DNA from: JAUZPB01 sp037140715
GTDB taxonomy: Bacteria; Bacteroidota; Ignavibacteria; Ignavibacteriales; SURF-24
DNA length: 14,191 nt
Direction: 5' to 3'
NCBI GenBank assembly: GCA_037140715.1
Contig: JBAXDX010000075.1
Location: forward strand, 1 to 14,191
A program made the translations under genes and the position numbers. Of this stretch, positions 8,245 to 14,191 are shown piece after piece. Under the pieces are notes generated by a model, which had not been told where the DNA came from, did no database searches, and saw only the letters and a list, made by a program, of their open reading frames with translations. How positions within the stretch are numbered: the first letter of the stretch is position 1; each line of letters opens with the position of its first letter.

Positions 8245-8568
8245 TTAATTCACATAACTCTGAATTTTTTGAACAAGCTGGGGCTTTGGAACGGCACCAA
8301 TAATGGTATCGACAACTTTGCCATCTTTAATAAGTAATACCGTAGGAATACTTCTGACTCCGTACTTAATAGCTGTCTGCTGATTTTCATCAATATCCAG
8401 TTTTCCCACCTTTACTTTTCCTTCATATTCGATTGCAAGCTGTTCGATTATTGGAGCAATCATGCGGCAGGGACCGCACCATACAGCCCAAAAATCTATA
8501 ACAACAAGAATATCAGAATTAAGTGCCTCGGCATCAAAATTTGCATCTGTGAACTGAACTGGTTTCAT
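8245..8568 (-). CDS. trxA: Thioredoxin
   Basis: This 107-residue protein is a complete single-domain thioredoxin of the usual family length. The active site is WCGPC, with redox cysteines at 31 and 34, inside the strand-helix context IDFWAVWCGPCRMIAP. The buried acid is Asp25 and the conserved cis-proline is Pro75 in SIPT. There is no signal peptide, so it acts in the cytoplasm, passing electrons from NADPH via thioredoxin reductase to targets such as ribonucleotide reductase and peroxiredoxins. The residue before the active-site Trp is Val, where Glu, Pro or Ser is commoner; this is a minor variation. The ATG at 8568 has AGGAGA (8575-8580) 6 nt upstream. The gene has a candidate promoter at 8618-8645 and a terminator right after its stop, so it is probably transcribed alone or as the tail of read-through from the acyl-CoA dehydrogenase. 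Confidence 0.97.
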   Translation of the reverse strand: MKPVQFTDANFDAEALNSDILVVIDFWAVWCGPCRMIAPIIEQLAIEYEGKVKVGKLDIDENQQTAIKYGVRSIPTVLLIKDGKVVDTIIGAVPKPQLVQKIQSYVN

Positions 8569-8617
8569 AACATTTCTCCTTACATAATTTTAATAGCGGT
8601 AAATAATATCCGGTTTA

Positions 8618-8645
8618 TTTATAATATTTACCAATCAAAAAACAA
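8618..8645 (-). promoter_or_regulatory. Candidate sigma-70-type promoter for trxA
   Basis: On the minus strand, TTGTTT (8640-8645) and TATAAA (8618-8623) are separated by 16 bp, about 40 nt upstream of the trxA ribosome binding site and within the 120-bp gap after the acyl-CoA dehydrogenase. The gap is AT-rich, so a chance match is possible. Confidence 0.4.
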
Positions 8646-8688
8646 TTAACTTCAGGGAAGTTTAATAAATAGACTATTTCCCAAATTA

Positions 8689-9831
8689 TTACAGCGCACC
8701 GTTTTTCTTTAATACGTCTCTTGCAATAATACCCTTCTGAATTTCATTTGTGCCTTCAAAGATACGGTTGACTCTTGAATCTCTATAAAATCTCTCTATC
8801 GGCAGTTCTCTTGAATATCCCATACCTCCGTGTATCTGAACAGCAAAGTCTGCTATCTTATCAAGCGATTCAGAGCAGAAATATTTAACAATAGCTGACT
8901 GACGGGATACGTTTTTCTTCATATCATAATCAACGGCCGTTCTGTAAACGATTGACTCCATACTATAAATCATTACCGCCATTTCAGCAAGCATAAACTG
9001 AATAGCCTGAAAGTTACTGATTGTTGTATCGAACTGTTCTCTTTCCTTTGCATATTTTGTCGATAATTCCAAAAGCTCTTTCGCAGCGCCGAGGCATGCC
9101 GCACCAAGTCCTAATCTGCCGGCATCAAGAGTCTTCATTGCGACCAGGAAGCCACGTCCATCCTGACCAATCATATTTTCCTTTGGAATACGGACATTAT
9201 CAAAATTAATTGCGTTTGTCATACTTCCTTTTATACCCATTTTCTTTTCAGGAGGACCGGCATGGAAACCTGACCATTTTGTTTCGACAACAAAAGCGGA
9301 AATACCCTTTGGAGTACGCGCGAATACTGAAACTATATCCGCAATTCCGCCATTTGTAATCCAGAGTTTATCGCCATTAAGCACCCACTCATCACCATCC
9401 AAATGGGCCCGTGTTTTCAGGTTAAAAGAATCGCTGCCTGCCTGTGCTTCGGTAAGACAGAAAGCTCCGATGTATTCTCCCTTTGCCAATGGTATAACAT
9501 ATTTTTGCTTAAGCTCTTCTGACCCGCCTAGATAAATTACATTAGTCCCAATTGATTGATGAGCACCAATAAAAGTAGCTGTTGACATACATCCGCGGGC
9601 AATTTCTTCCTGAGTCAGACAGTAACCAACTTCTCCAAATCCGCTACCACCATATTCTTCGGGAAACGAAACGCCAAGCACACCTATTTCTGCCAGTTTA
9701 TCTATTAACTCTCTTGGTATCTTTTCTTCCGCATCAATTTTAGCCGCTATCGGTTTTATTTCATTATTTGTAAAATCACGAACCATATCACGCAACATTA
9801 GCTGCTCTTCAGTAAAATCGAATTCAAACAT
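8689..9831 (-). CDS. Acyl-CoA dehydrogenase (short/medium-chain, butyryl-CoA dehydrogenase-like)
   Basis: This FAD enzyme of about 380 residues oxidises an acyl-CoA to the trans-2-enoyl-CoA and passes electrons to electron-transfer flavoprotein. All three ACAD regions are present: an N-terminal helical domain beginning FDFTEEQLMLRDMVRDF; the middle beta domain with the family signature FCLTEAQAGSDS (about 124-135) and WITNG; and the C-terminal helical domain with QIHGGMGYSRELPIERFYRD. The catalytic base is the Glu in IFEGTNEIQ (about residue 359), in the position used by short- and medium-chain enzymes. Chain length cannot be fixed from sequence here. I take the ATG at 9831 as start; a GTG at 9837 would add two residues, and neither has a strong ribosome binding site. 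No etfAB or hydratase gene is next to it. The neighbouring SDR also acts on acyl double bonds. Confidence 0.95.
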   Translation of the reverse strand: MFEFDFTEEQLMLRDMVRDFTNNEIKPIAAKIDAEEKIPRELIDKLAEIGVLGVSFPEEYGGSGFGEVGYCLTQEEIARGCMSTATFIGAHQSIGTNVIYLGGSEELKQKYVIPLAKGEYIGAFCLTEAQAGSDSFNLKTRAHLDGDEWVLNGDKLWITNGGIADIVSVFARTPKGISAFVVETKWSGFHAGPPEKKMGIKGSMTNAINFDNVRIPKENMIGQDGRGFLVAMKTLDAGRLGLGAACLGAAKELLELSTKYAKEREQFDTTISNFQAIQFMLAEMAVMIYSMESIVYRTAVDYDMKKNVSRQSAIVKYFCSESLDKIADFAVQIHGGMGYSRELPIERFYRDSRVNRIFEGTNEIQKGIIARDVLKKNGAL

Positions 9832-9894
9832 TTTCACTAAACCTTAAATTATTGATTTATTACTTGTATTACTCACATATCCCCCAAAATACAC

Positions 9895-9922
9895 ATATTA
9901 TTCGGGAAGCGGGAAATTCCAA
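9895..9922 (-). promoter_or_regulatory. Candidate promoter for the acyl-CoA dehydrogenase
   Basis: On the minus strand, TTGGAA (9917-9922) and TAATAT (9895-9900) are 16 bp apart and about 65 nt before the start codon. Each hexamer matches the sigma-70 consensus at four of six positions. It abuts the inverted repeat at 9923-9957, which could act as an operator. Confidence 0.4.
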
Positions 9923-9957
9923 CTTATTGAAAGACAGGGAGAAAAACATTCAATAAG
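9923..9957. repeat. Inverted repeat next to the acyl-CoA dehydrogenase promoter
   Basis: CTTATTGAA (9923-9931) and its exact complement TTCAATAAG (9949-9957) are separated by 17 bp, directly upstream of the candidate -35 hexamer. The outer part belongs to a 13-bp sequence (9948-9960) that recurs at 10941-10953 in the SDR promoter. No T-rich tail follows in the minus direction, so a terminator is less likely than a binding site or chance. Confidence 0.4.
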
Positions 9958-10010
9958 AAATACAGACGTTCTAAAAAAACCGCTTCATAAATTTCATCTA
10001 AACAACAAAC

Positions 10011-10034
10011 CTGATTCTGTCAATTCTAAATCAG
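10011..10034 (-). terminator. Weak possible terminator after the SDR gene
   Basis: CTGATT (10011-10016) pairs with AATCAG (10029-10034) around a 12-nt loop, a few bases beyond the SDR stop codon. On the minus strand it is followed by GGTTTGTTGTTTAG. The stem is only 6 bp, so termination would be inefficient. Confidence 0.25.
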
Positions 10035-10038
10035 AGAG

Positions 10039-10881
10039 TTAAAAGCCCCGGCAGATTTTTTCACCTACGTAGTTAACTATATATTCTCCGCCATCAACAC
10101 CGATGACATTGCCTGACATCCATCCTGATCTTTCATCGCAAAGCAAAACGATTGCTTTTGCAACTTCTTCAGGGACAGTTAATTTTCCCCTTGGGTTTTT
10201 CAGCTTTGCAGCTTCAAGCATTTTTACTGCTCCAGGGATTTTCTGAACAGCAGGAGTGTCGGTAACGCCAGCCATAATGGCATTTGCGGTTATCTTCATA
10301 AATCCTAATTCAACGGCTATCTGTCGGATGTGGGCTTCGAGAGCCGCCTTTGCAGCGGATACCGCACCATAACTTGGTATTACAGTTTGTGAACCAGCGC
10401 TGGTAAGAGCAAATATTCTTCCGCCTTCAGCGAATAAATTTTTTGCTACTAGACCCTGCGTCCAGTAAACAAGACTGTGAGCCATTACATCAAGCGTCAT
10501 AGTCATTGAGGCCGGAGTAATAGCTTCTTCTGTTTTTTTTGCGAAATAAGGTCTTAAGCTGCCGAAAGCCAATGAATGAATTAAAACTTTTATTTTGCTA
10601 TTCTCTTTGGACTCAGAGAATCTGTCCTGAATTTCGCCTAAAACTTCTTCCCGCTTGATTTCATCGGCAGCATTAATGTTAAAGAAAACAGCACTCTGTC
10701 CGTATGCTTCAATTTTCTCAATAATTGCATGAACATTAGGCATTGTTACCTGACGGTCAAGATGAACGCCAAAAATGCTATACCCATTCTTTGCAAGTTC
10801 AACCGCCGCCGCTCCGCCAAAACCACTCGAGGCGCCAAGGATCAGCGCCCACATTTTATCTGAAGATTGTGTTGTTTCCAA
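10039..10881 (-). CDS. SDR-family oxidoreductase, probable enoyl-ACP reductase (FabL-like)
   Basis: This 280-residue Rossmann-fold SDR has the cofactor loop GASSGFG (16-22), which is the classical GxxxGxG form rather than the FabI form. It has the catalytic Tyr171 and Lys178 in SYGAVSAAKAALEAH. The Tyr-x6-Lys spacing is characteristic of enoyl-ACP reductases (FabI, FabL); ordinary SDRs have Tyr-x3-Lys. Ser161 takes the place of the second FabI tyrosine, as in Bacillus FabL, and IHSLAFGSLRP (101-111) blends the FabI and FabL patterns. GVDGGEYI near the end is the usual SDR closing motif. The likely reaction is NAD(P)H-dependent reduction of trans-2-enoyl-ACP in fatty-acid synthesis; 2,4-dienoyl-CoA reductase or another enoyl reductase is possible. 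The start is an unusual TTG, supported by GAGAGG 8 nt upstream; the next ATG (10854) has no ribosome binding site and falls just before the cofactor strand. A good promoter precedes it. Confidence 0.8.
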   Translation of the reverse strand: METTQSSDKMWALILGASSGFGGAAAVELAKNGYSIFGVHLDRQVTMPNVHAIIEKIEAYGQSAVFFNINAADEIKREEVLGEIQDRFSESKENSKIKVLIHSLAFGSLRPYFAKKTEEAITPASMTMTLDVMAHSLVYWTQGLVAKNLFAEGGRIFALTSAGSQTVIPSYGAVSAAKAALEAHIRQIAVELGFMKITANAIMAGVTDTPAVQKIPGAVKMLEAAKLKNPRGKLTVPEEVAKAIVLLCDERSGWMSGNVIGVDGGEYIVNYVGEKICRGF

Positions 10882-10889
10882 CTGATATA

Positions 10890-10895
10890 CCTCTC
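10890..10895 (-). promoter_or_regulatory. Ribosome binding site supporting a TTG start for the SDR
   Basis: GAGAGG on the minus strand lies 8 nt before the TTG at 10881. There is no comparable sequence before the internal ATG at 10854. This favours the TTG start and a nine-residue longer N-terminus. Confidence 0.55.
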
Positions 10896-10917
10896 ACTTT
10901 TTAAAAAATAAGTTGTT

Positions 10918-10946
10918 ATAATACAAAATTAGTACATGTTATTCAA
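10918..10946 (-). promoter_or_regulatory. Sigma-70-type promoter for the SDR gene
   Basis: On the minus strand, TTGAAT (10941-10946) and TATTAT (10918-10923) are separated by the optimal 17 bp, giving a predicted leader of about 30 nt. This is the best promoter match in the window. The -35 hexamer lies inside TTATTGAATAA, an odd-length palindrome that could bind a repressor, and inside the 13-bp sequence shared with the acyl-CoA dehydrogenase upstream region. Confidence 0.6.
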
Positions 10947-11288
10947 TAAGAAAGCCGGTTCGGGTGTACGATAATAGAATTATTGGCATTTTAAATAGCA
11001 TGCATCATATTTTAAGAAGTACCCGGAGCCAGAGAACCGGATAGAGAATGTAAGAACCAGCTTCAGGCATCGAAAAAATTAACAAATAGTTTTCATACCA
11101 ATGATATTTATGGCAGTTAAGCGTATTTGCATATAATGTATCAGTAATGATGAGATACGAAGCGGGGGAGAGACGTACTATTAATTATTTTGTCTCACAA
11201 TGAGAAATGACGGCATGCAATTTAAAATAAAAATAGCAGGACAGTTCAGAACAGGCGGACGTAATTACAAAATTAAAAGTTTCCAGTA

Positions 11289-14153
11289 TCAACCCTGACT
11301 AAGCTCCAGGTAAACATTTTCATCTTTTGGCAGAGAAAATCTGAATAAACTTCCTTTATTCTGATGGCTTTCGACAACAATGCTCCCATAGTTTTTCTCG
11401 ATCAACTCCCTGCAAAGAATCAGTCCAAGACCTGTGCCGGTTTCATTCGCGGTGCCATTCCTAAAGAAGTGTTCTTCAATTCTAAAAAGCTTTCCCAGTT
11501 CCTCGTTGTTCATACCAATTCCATTATCTTTAACTGTAATCTCAACCATTTTTGGCTGAATGGTAGAAAAAATTTCAATTTTCCCGCCGGGATGAGTAAA
11601 TTTAACAGCATTTGAAATAAGATTATTTATTACCGATATGATCATTTGCTCATCAGCATAAGTCTTTAAGTCGCTCCTGGTCCTGTTTATTACACGAATT
11701 TTTTTTTTCTTAATGTTCCCATCAAGAATTTCAACGGTCTGGCTAATGACGGCTGACAAATCAAAACAATGAGGATTAAACTGAGTACCGCCGATTTTAA
11801 TCCGCGACCATTCGAGCACATCCTCAAGCAAATTATAAACATTCTGCGCCGATTTAGTTATATTCAGAGTGTATTCCTTAATTTCATCTTTTGAAATGCT
11901 ATCAATTTTTTTTAGTACTGACGCAGAATACATTAGCAACGCCCTAAAGGGACTTTTAAGATCGTGTGATATTATGGTAAAAAACTTATCCTTATTCCTG
12001 TTGTCCTCAAGTAACTGCTGCTCTGATTCGCTAAGTTCCTGGAGCCACTTTCCCTGTATTTTATTAAGCTGGGCGAGCTGATATATGCTTTTCTCAAGCT
12101 CCTGGTTAATCGCTTCCACTTTCTCTTTTCCATTACGAAGTTCAAGTGTCCTTAGTTCAACCATTTTTTTTAGTTCAGCTTTCCTTTTTTCAAGTTGAAA
12201 GGTGTGCACTTTAATGTACCCGTATAATGTTCCGGCAACAATCAGCAGGCAGATAGAATAGAACCACCAGGTCTGCCAATACGGCTGGTTTATTGTGAAG
12301 CAAAACTCGGACTGGTTCCGGCTCCAAAGCCCGTTCTTATTTTTTGCCTTTACCATGAACTTATAATTGCCGTGTGGCAGATTTGTATATGTAATTTCAT
12401 TTGATTTAACAATCGGAGACCAGGATATATCAAATCCGCTCAGACTATAACGGTAATCCACTTCTTCCGGATTCGAGTAGTTTAATCCGATAAAACTAAA
12501 TGAAAGATAATTTTGATCATGGGGCAATGTCAAATTTACAGGAAGTCCCGATTCTTTCTCCAAACTATCGGAAAATTTGGAATAATCAAACTTGTTAAGA
12601 AAAAGCTTTAATCCTGTTATATGAACATCGGGAGAGATTATGTTATTAGCATTGATTAAATTTTTAGCATCAATTCTCTTAAGTCCATGCGTAGTGCCAA
12701 TCCAAATATTCGAAGCCTTATCTTCAAAGAAGCAACGCACTACCGAGGTAATATAGCTTTCATCATTAATATAATTTTCGAACAATATTTCACCGGTTTT
12801 TTTGTACGTATTAATGTCAAATCTGCTGAATCCGCCTATGTTTCCCAGCCATAAAAATCCTCTGCTGTCAATCATAGAATTAAAAAAATAATTATCAAGC
12901 AACCCGTCATCGGCAGATATCATCCGTCCAAATTTTCCTTCCTTGGTTAGCATACAGAATCCTTCGCCCGAAATGCAAACCCAATAGGTGCCATCATTAT
13001 CCTGCTCAATCAACATCACCGTTTTGCTGTACAGCTTATGGAATTCATCAGAAGTAATCTTGAAAACCAGCCGGTCATGTTCATCGAAAATCCCATCAGA
13101 AGTTACAACCAGAGGACTGCCGGATATGCTTTTAATGATGCGATTTTTAGTTTTGTCAGCAGATTTAAGTTCGTTATAATGAAATTTCTGTCCGTCAAAT
13201 CTGCAAATCTCCTTATAATTTCTAAACCAAATATTTGAATGTTTATCTTCAATAATCCTGGATGCAACAATATTATTTACAAGTCCGTCTTCCTTCGTAT
13301 ACTTCTTAATGTTGGAATTCCTAATTTGGAACAAACCGGCATTAGAGGCAATCCAGACCGATTTATCTTGTCCGCACATAATCGAATGGATCCGGGCAGA
13401 TGTACTAAAACCAGAAAATGGAGCAAATGTTTTTCCATCATAAATCGCTATGCCTTTATCATTGCTTCCAAACCATATATCCCCTTTATTATCCTGAGCA
13501 ATGGCATTAATCCGACCCATGTTCTCTATTACATTATGCCTGATCTTATAACAATTGTTTTTACTTATTCTATAGACTCCGGTATTAGTACAAGCCCAGA
13601 TATTGTTTTCCCGATCCGTAAAAGCTGAAATAACAGTTCTTGCAAGCGTATCTTTAGGGGTTAAGATATTATCAAGCTTATCGTTCTCAAATTTAAACAG
13701 ACCGATTTGCGTACAAAAATAAATATTACCGTTCAAATCTTCTGAAATATTAGTTATTCTCTTCTTTTCGGGAAGTGAAAATTTTCTTATTATTTTCCCA
13801 TCGAATCTGGAAATAACGCCGTTACTTTCACCCGTCCAGATTATTCCTGAACGGCTCTCATAAAATGCCGTCAGATCAGGGCTGAGGAACTGGTTGTAAG
13901 AACTATCCGCCTCTGCTTTCGAACCTTTTATTTTATATGCGGTATTATCATCTGTGAGAAGAATCTCGCCAATTCGGTTCCTGAATAAAAAATTCCGATT
14001 TTTTGAAATTCTTAATTTTTCAAATATTTTAACAAATTCTTCTCCTTTTAACAGGAAAAGTGACCTGATGCCAGACAAATAAATTCTGCCCTGTTTATCT
14101 ATTATAATTCTTTGATTTTTATTTATTTTTTCATTCCTAGTATAACGTTTCAT
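11289..14153 (-). CDS. Sensor histidine kinase with propeller repeats and Y_Y_Y domain, probably 5'-truncated
   Basis: The readable protein is 954 residues. Residues 1 to about 525 hold about twelve two-component-regulator propeller repeats (e.g. NNIWACTNTGVYRI, GDIWFGSNDKGIAIYDG, SNIWIGTTHGLKRID). A Y_Y_Y domain follows (about 550-620, with YRYSLSGFD and YTNLPHGNYKF), then one membrane helix (about 629-648), a coiled coil (about 650-720), HisKA with the phosphorylated His730 in ISHDLKSPF, and an ATPase domain with the N-box NNLISNA (about 843), DNGIGM (about 876) and GTGLGL (about 906). Family knowledge: the propellers sit in the periplasm and pass a ligand signal to the cytoplasmic kinase. 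There is no receiver or DNA-binding domain, and no partner regulator is in the window. No signal peptide or Shine-Dalgarno precedes the ATG, an in-frame TGA lies at 14187-14189, and two seven-blade propellers would need about fourteen repeats. The true N-terminus is therefore probably lost at the terminal repeat. Confidence 0.9.
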   Translation of the reverse strand: MKRYTRNEKINKNQRIIIDKQGRIYLSGIRSLFLLKGEEFVKIFEKLRISKNRNFLFRNRIGEILLTDDNTAYKIKGSKAEADSSYNQFLSPDLTAFYESRSGIIWTGESNGVISRFDGKIIRKFSLPEKKRITNISEDLNGNIYFCTQIGLFKFENDKLDNILTPKDTLARTVISAFTDRENNIWACTNTGVYRISKNNCYKIRHNVIENMGRINAIAQDNKGDIWFGSNDKGIAIYDGKTFAPFSGFSTSARIHSIMCGQDKSVWIASNAGLFQIRNSNIKKYTKEDGLVNNIVASRIIEDKHSNIWFRNYKEICRFDGQKFHYNELKSADKTKNRIIKSISGSPLVVTSDGIFDEHDRLVFKITSDEFHKLYSKTVMLIEQDNDGTYWVCISGEGFCMLTKEGKFGRMISADDGLLDNYFFNSMIDSRGFLWLGNIGGFSRFDINTYKKTGEILFENYINDESYITSVVRCFFEDKASNIWIGTTHGLKRIDAKNLINANNIISPDVHITGLKLFLNKFDYSKFSDSLEKESGLPVNLTLPHDQNYLSFSFIGLNYSNPEEVDYRYSLSGFDISWSPIVKSNEITYTNLPHGNYKFMVKAKNKNGLWSRNQSEFCFTINQPYWQTWWFYSICLLIVAGTLYGYIKVHTFQLEKRKAELKKMVELRTLELRNGKEKVEAINQELEKSIYQLAQLNKIQGKWLQELSESEQQLLEDNRNKDKFFTIISHDLKSPFRALLMYSASVLKKIDSISKDEIKEYTLNITKSAQNVYNLLEDVLEWSRIKIGGTQFNPHCFDLSAVISQTVEILDGNIKKKKIRVINRTRSDLKTYADEQMIISVINNLISNAVKFTHPGGKIEIFSTIQPKMVEITVKDNGIGMNNEELGKLFRIEEHFFRNGTANETGTGLGLILCRELIEKNYGSIVVESHQNKGSLFRFSLPKDENVYLELSQG

Positions 14154-14191
14154 TAAAACATTGACATTTAATAACCTGAGTTTATATCAAA
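14137..14191. repeat. Right arm of 55-bp perfect terminal inverted repeat
   Basis: This is the exact reverse complement of bases 1-55 and runs to the last base of the window. It includes the first codons (MKRYT, and part of the next codon) and upstream sequence of the histidine kinase. The frame stays open upstream of the ATG for eleven codons before a TGA at 14187-14189, with no other usable start codon in between. Identity ends at 14136. Confidence 0.97.

Larger units (their letters stand above)
10882..11288. other. 407-bp intergenic region between kinase and SDR genes
   Basis: No coding frame of useful length or recognisable RNA gene is visible. The left end holds the SDR ribosome binding site and promoter. 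An imperfect long-range inverted repeat pairs 10955-10961 (CCGGTTC) with 11034-11040 (GAACCGG), continuing with 10962-10965 against 11021-11024. On the minus strand its end is followed by CTTTCTTATT, the same tail as the terminator at 547-584; the two places share 14 bases (541-554 and 10945-10958). It may be a weak terminator for the kinase. The stretch from about 11045 to 11288 shows nothing I can identify. Confidence 0.5.

Noticed and set aside
10924..10946. Bacteroidota-type promoter (TAnnTTTG) upstream of the SDR
   Set aside because: A TAATTTTG is present, but the upstream TTG is only 12 bp away, too close for that promoter class. The TTGAAT-17-TATTAT pair fits better.
11364..13628. Several plus-strand open frames opposite the kinase
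   Set aside because: They are shadows of the well-supported minus-strand kinase, with no ribosome binding sites or recognisable domains.
1..14191. Linear plasmid, phage or transposon bounded by terminal inverted repeats
   Set aside because: There is no transposase, integrase, replication or phage gene. The gene content is ordinary chromosomal, and the outermost genes are cut at the repeats. An exact 55-base length fits an assembly k-mer better.
1..14191. Phase-variable invertible segment swapping propeller genes
   Set aside because: There is no recombinase in the window, and the left gene is out of frame with the repeat and stopped by TAG. Switching would therefore not make a working fusion. 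It would need sequence beyond the ends to revisit.
1..14191. CRISPR arrays, tRNA, rRNA or known riboswitches
   Set aside because: No regularly spaced direct repeats, cloverleaf-like segments or familiar conserved RNA motifs were seen on reading both strands. A covariance search could not be run.

Overview
The window looks like a chromosomal contig from an AT-rich, Gram-negative member of the Fibrobacterota-Chlorobiota-Bacteroidota (FCB) group. Ignavibacteriota or a close relative is the best guess. The evidence is a PorV/PorQ-family outer-membrane protein, a large exported protein with a C-terminal sorting-type domain of the type IX secretion system (T9SS), a TonB-dependent receptor with an N-terminal carboxypeptidase-regulatory-like domain, and two proteins built from two-component-regulator propeller repeats. 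Clear AGGAG-type ribosome binding sites precede several genes. That fits Ignavibacteriota better than typical Bacteroidia, which seldom use them. The placement is inferred from protein families; no rRNA or other marker gene is present.

Layout. Positions 1-55 and 14137-14191 are exact reverse complements, so the window ends in a perfect 55-bp terminal inverted repeat. A plus-strand 3' fragment of a propeller-repeat gene (56-481) follows the left repeat and faces the rest of the window across a bidirectional terminator (547-584). Everything else lies on the minus strand. Reading in the direction of transcription from the right end, the genes are: a propeller/Y_Y_Y sensor histidine kinase (14153-11289) that reaches into the right repeat; a 407-bp non-coding gap; an SDR oxidoreductase resembling the enoyl-ACP reductase FabL (10881-10039); an acyl-CoA dehydrogenase (9831-8689); thioredoxin (8568-8245) with its own terminator; and a three-gene envelope operon of TonB-dependent receptor (8018-5007), large exported T9SS-type protein (4957-1658) and PorV/PorQ-like barrel (1633-605).

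How the genes work together. The three envelope genes are separated by only 49 and 24 bp, each has a Shine-Dalgarno sequence, and they end at one terminator. They therefore look like one transcription unit for a surface module: a receptor, an exported protein and a possible outer-membrane shuttle or anchor. The SDR and the acyl-CoA dehydrogenase both act on acyl-chain double bonds. Each has a plausible promoter, and their upstream regions share a 13-bp sequence. Thioredoxin is a general disulfide reductant. The kinase has no receiver domain, and no partner regulator is visible.

Main cautions. The terminal inverted repeat has exactly the form expected when both ends of an assembled contig stop at the same 55-base assembly-graph node. 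The propeller genes at both ends are incomplete or disrupted there. I found no convincing new defence, mobile or RNA-guided system. The most interesting items are the envelope operon, the end structure and the FabL-like reductase.
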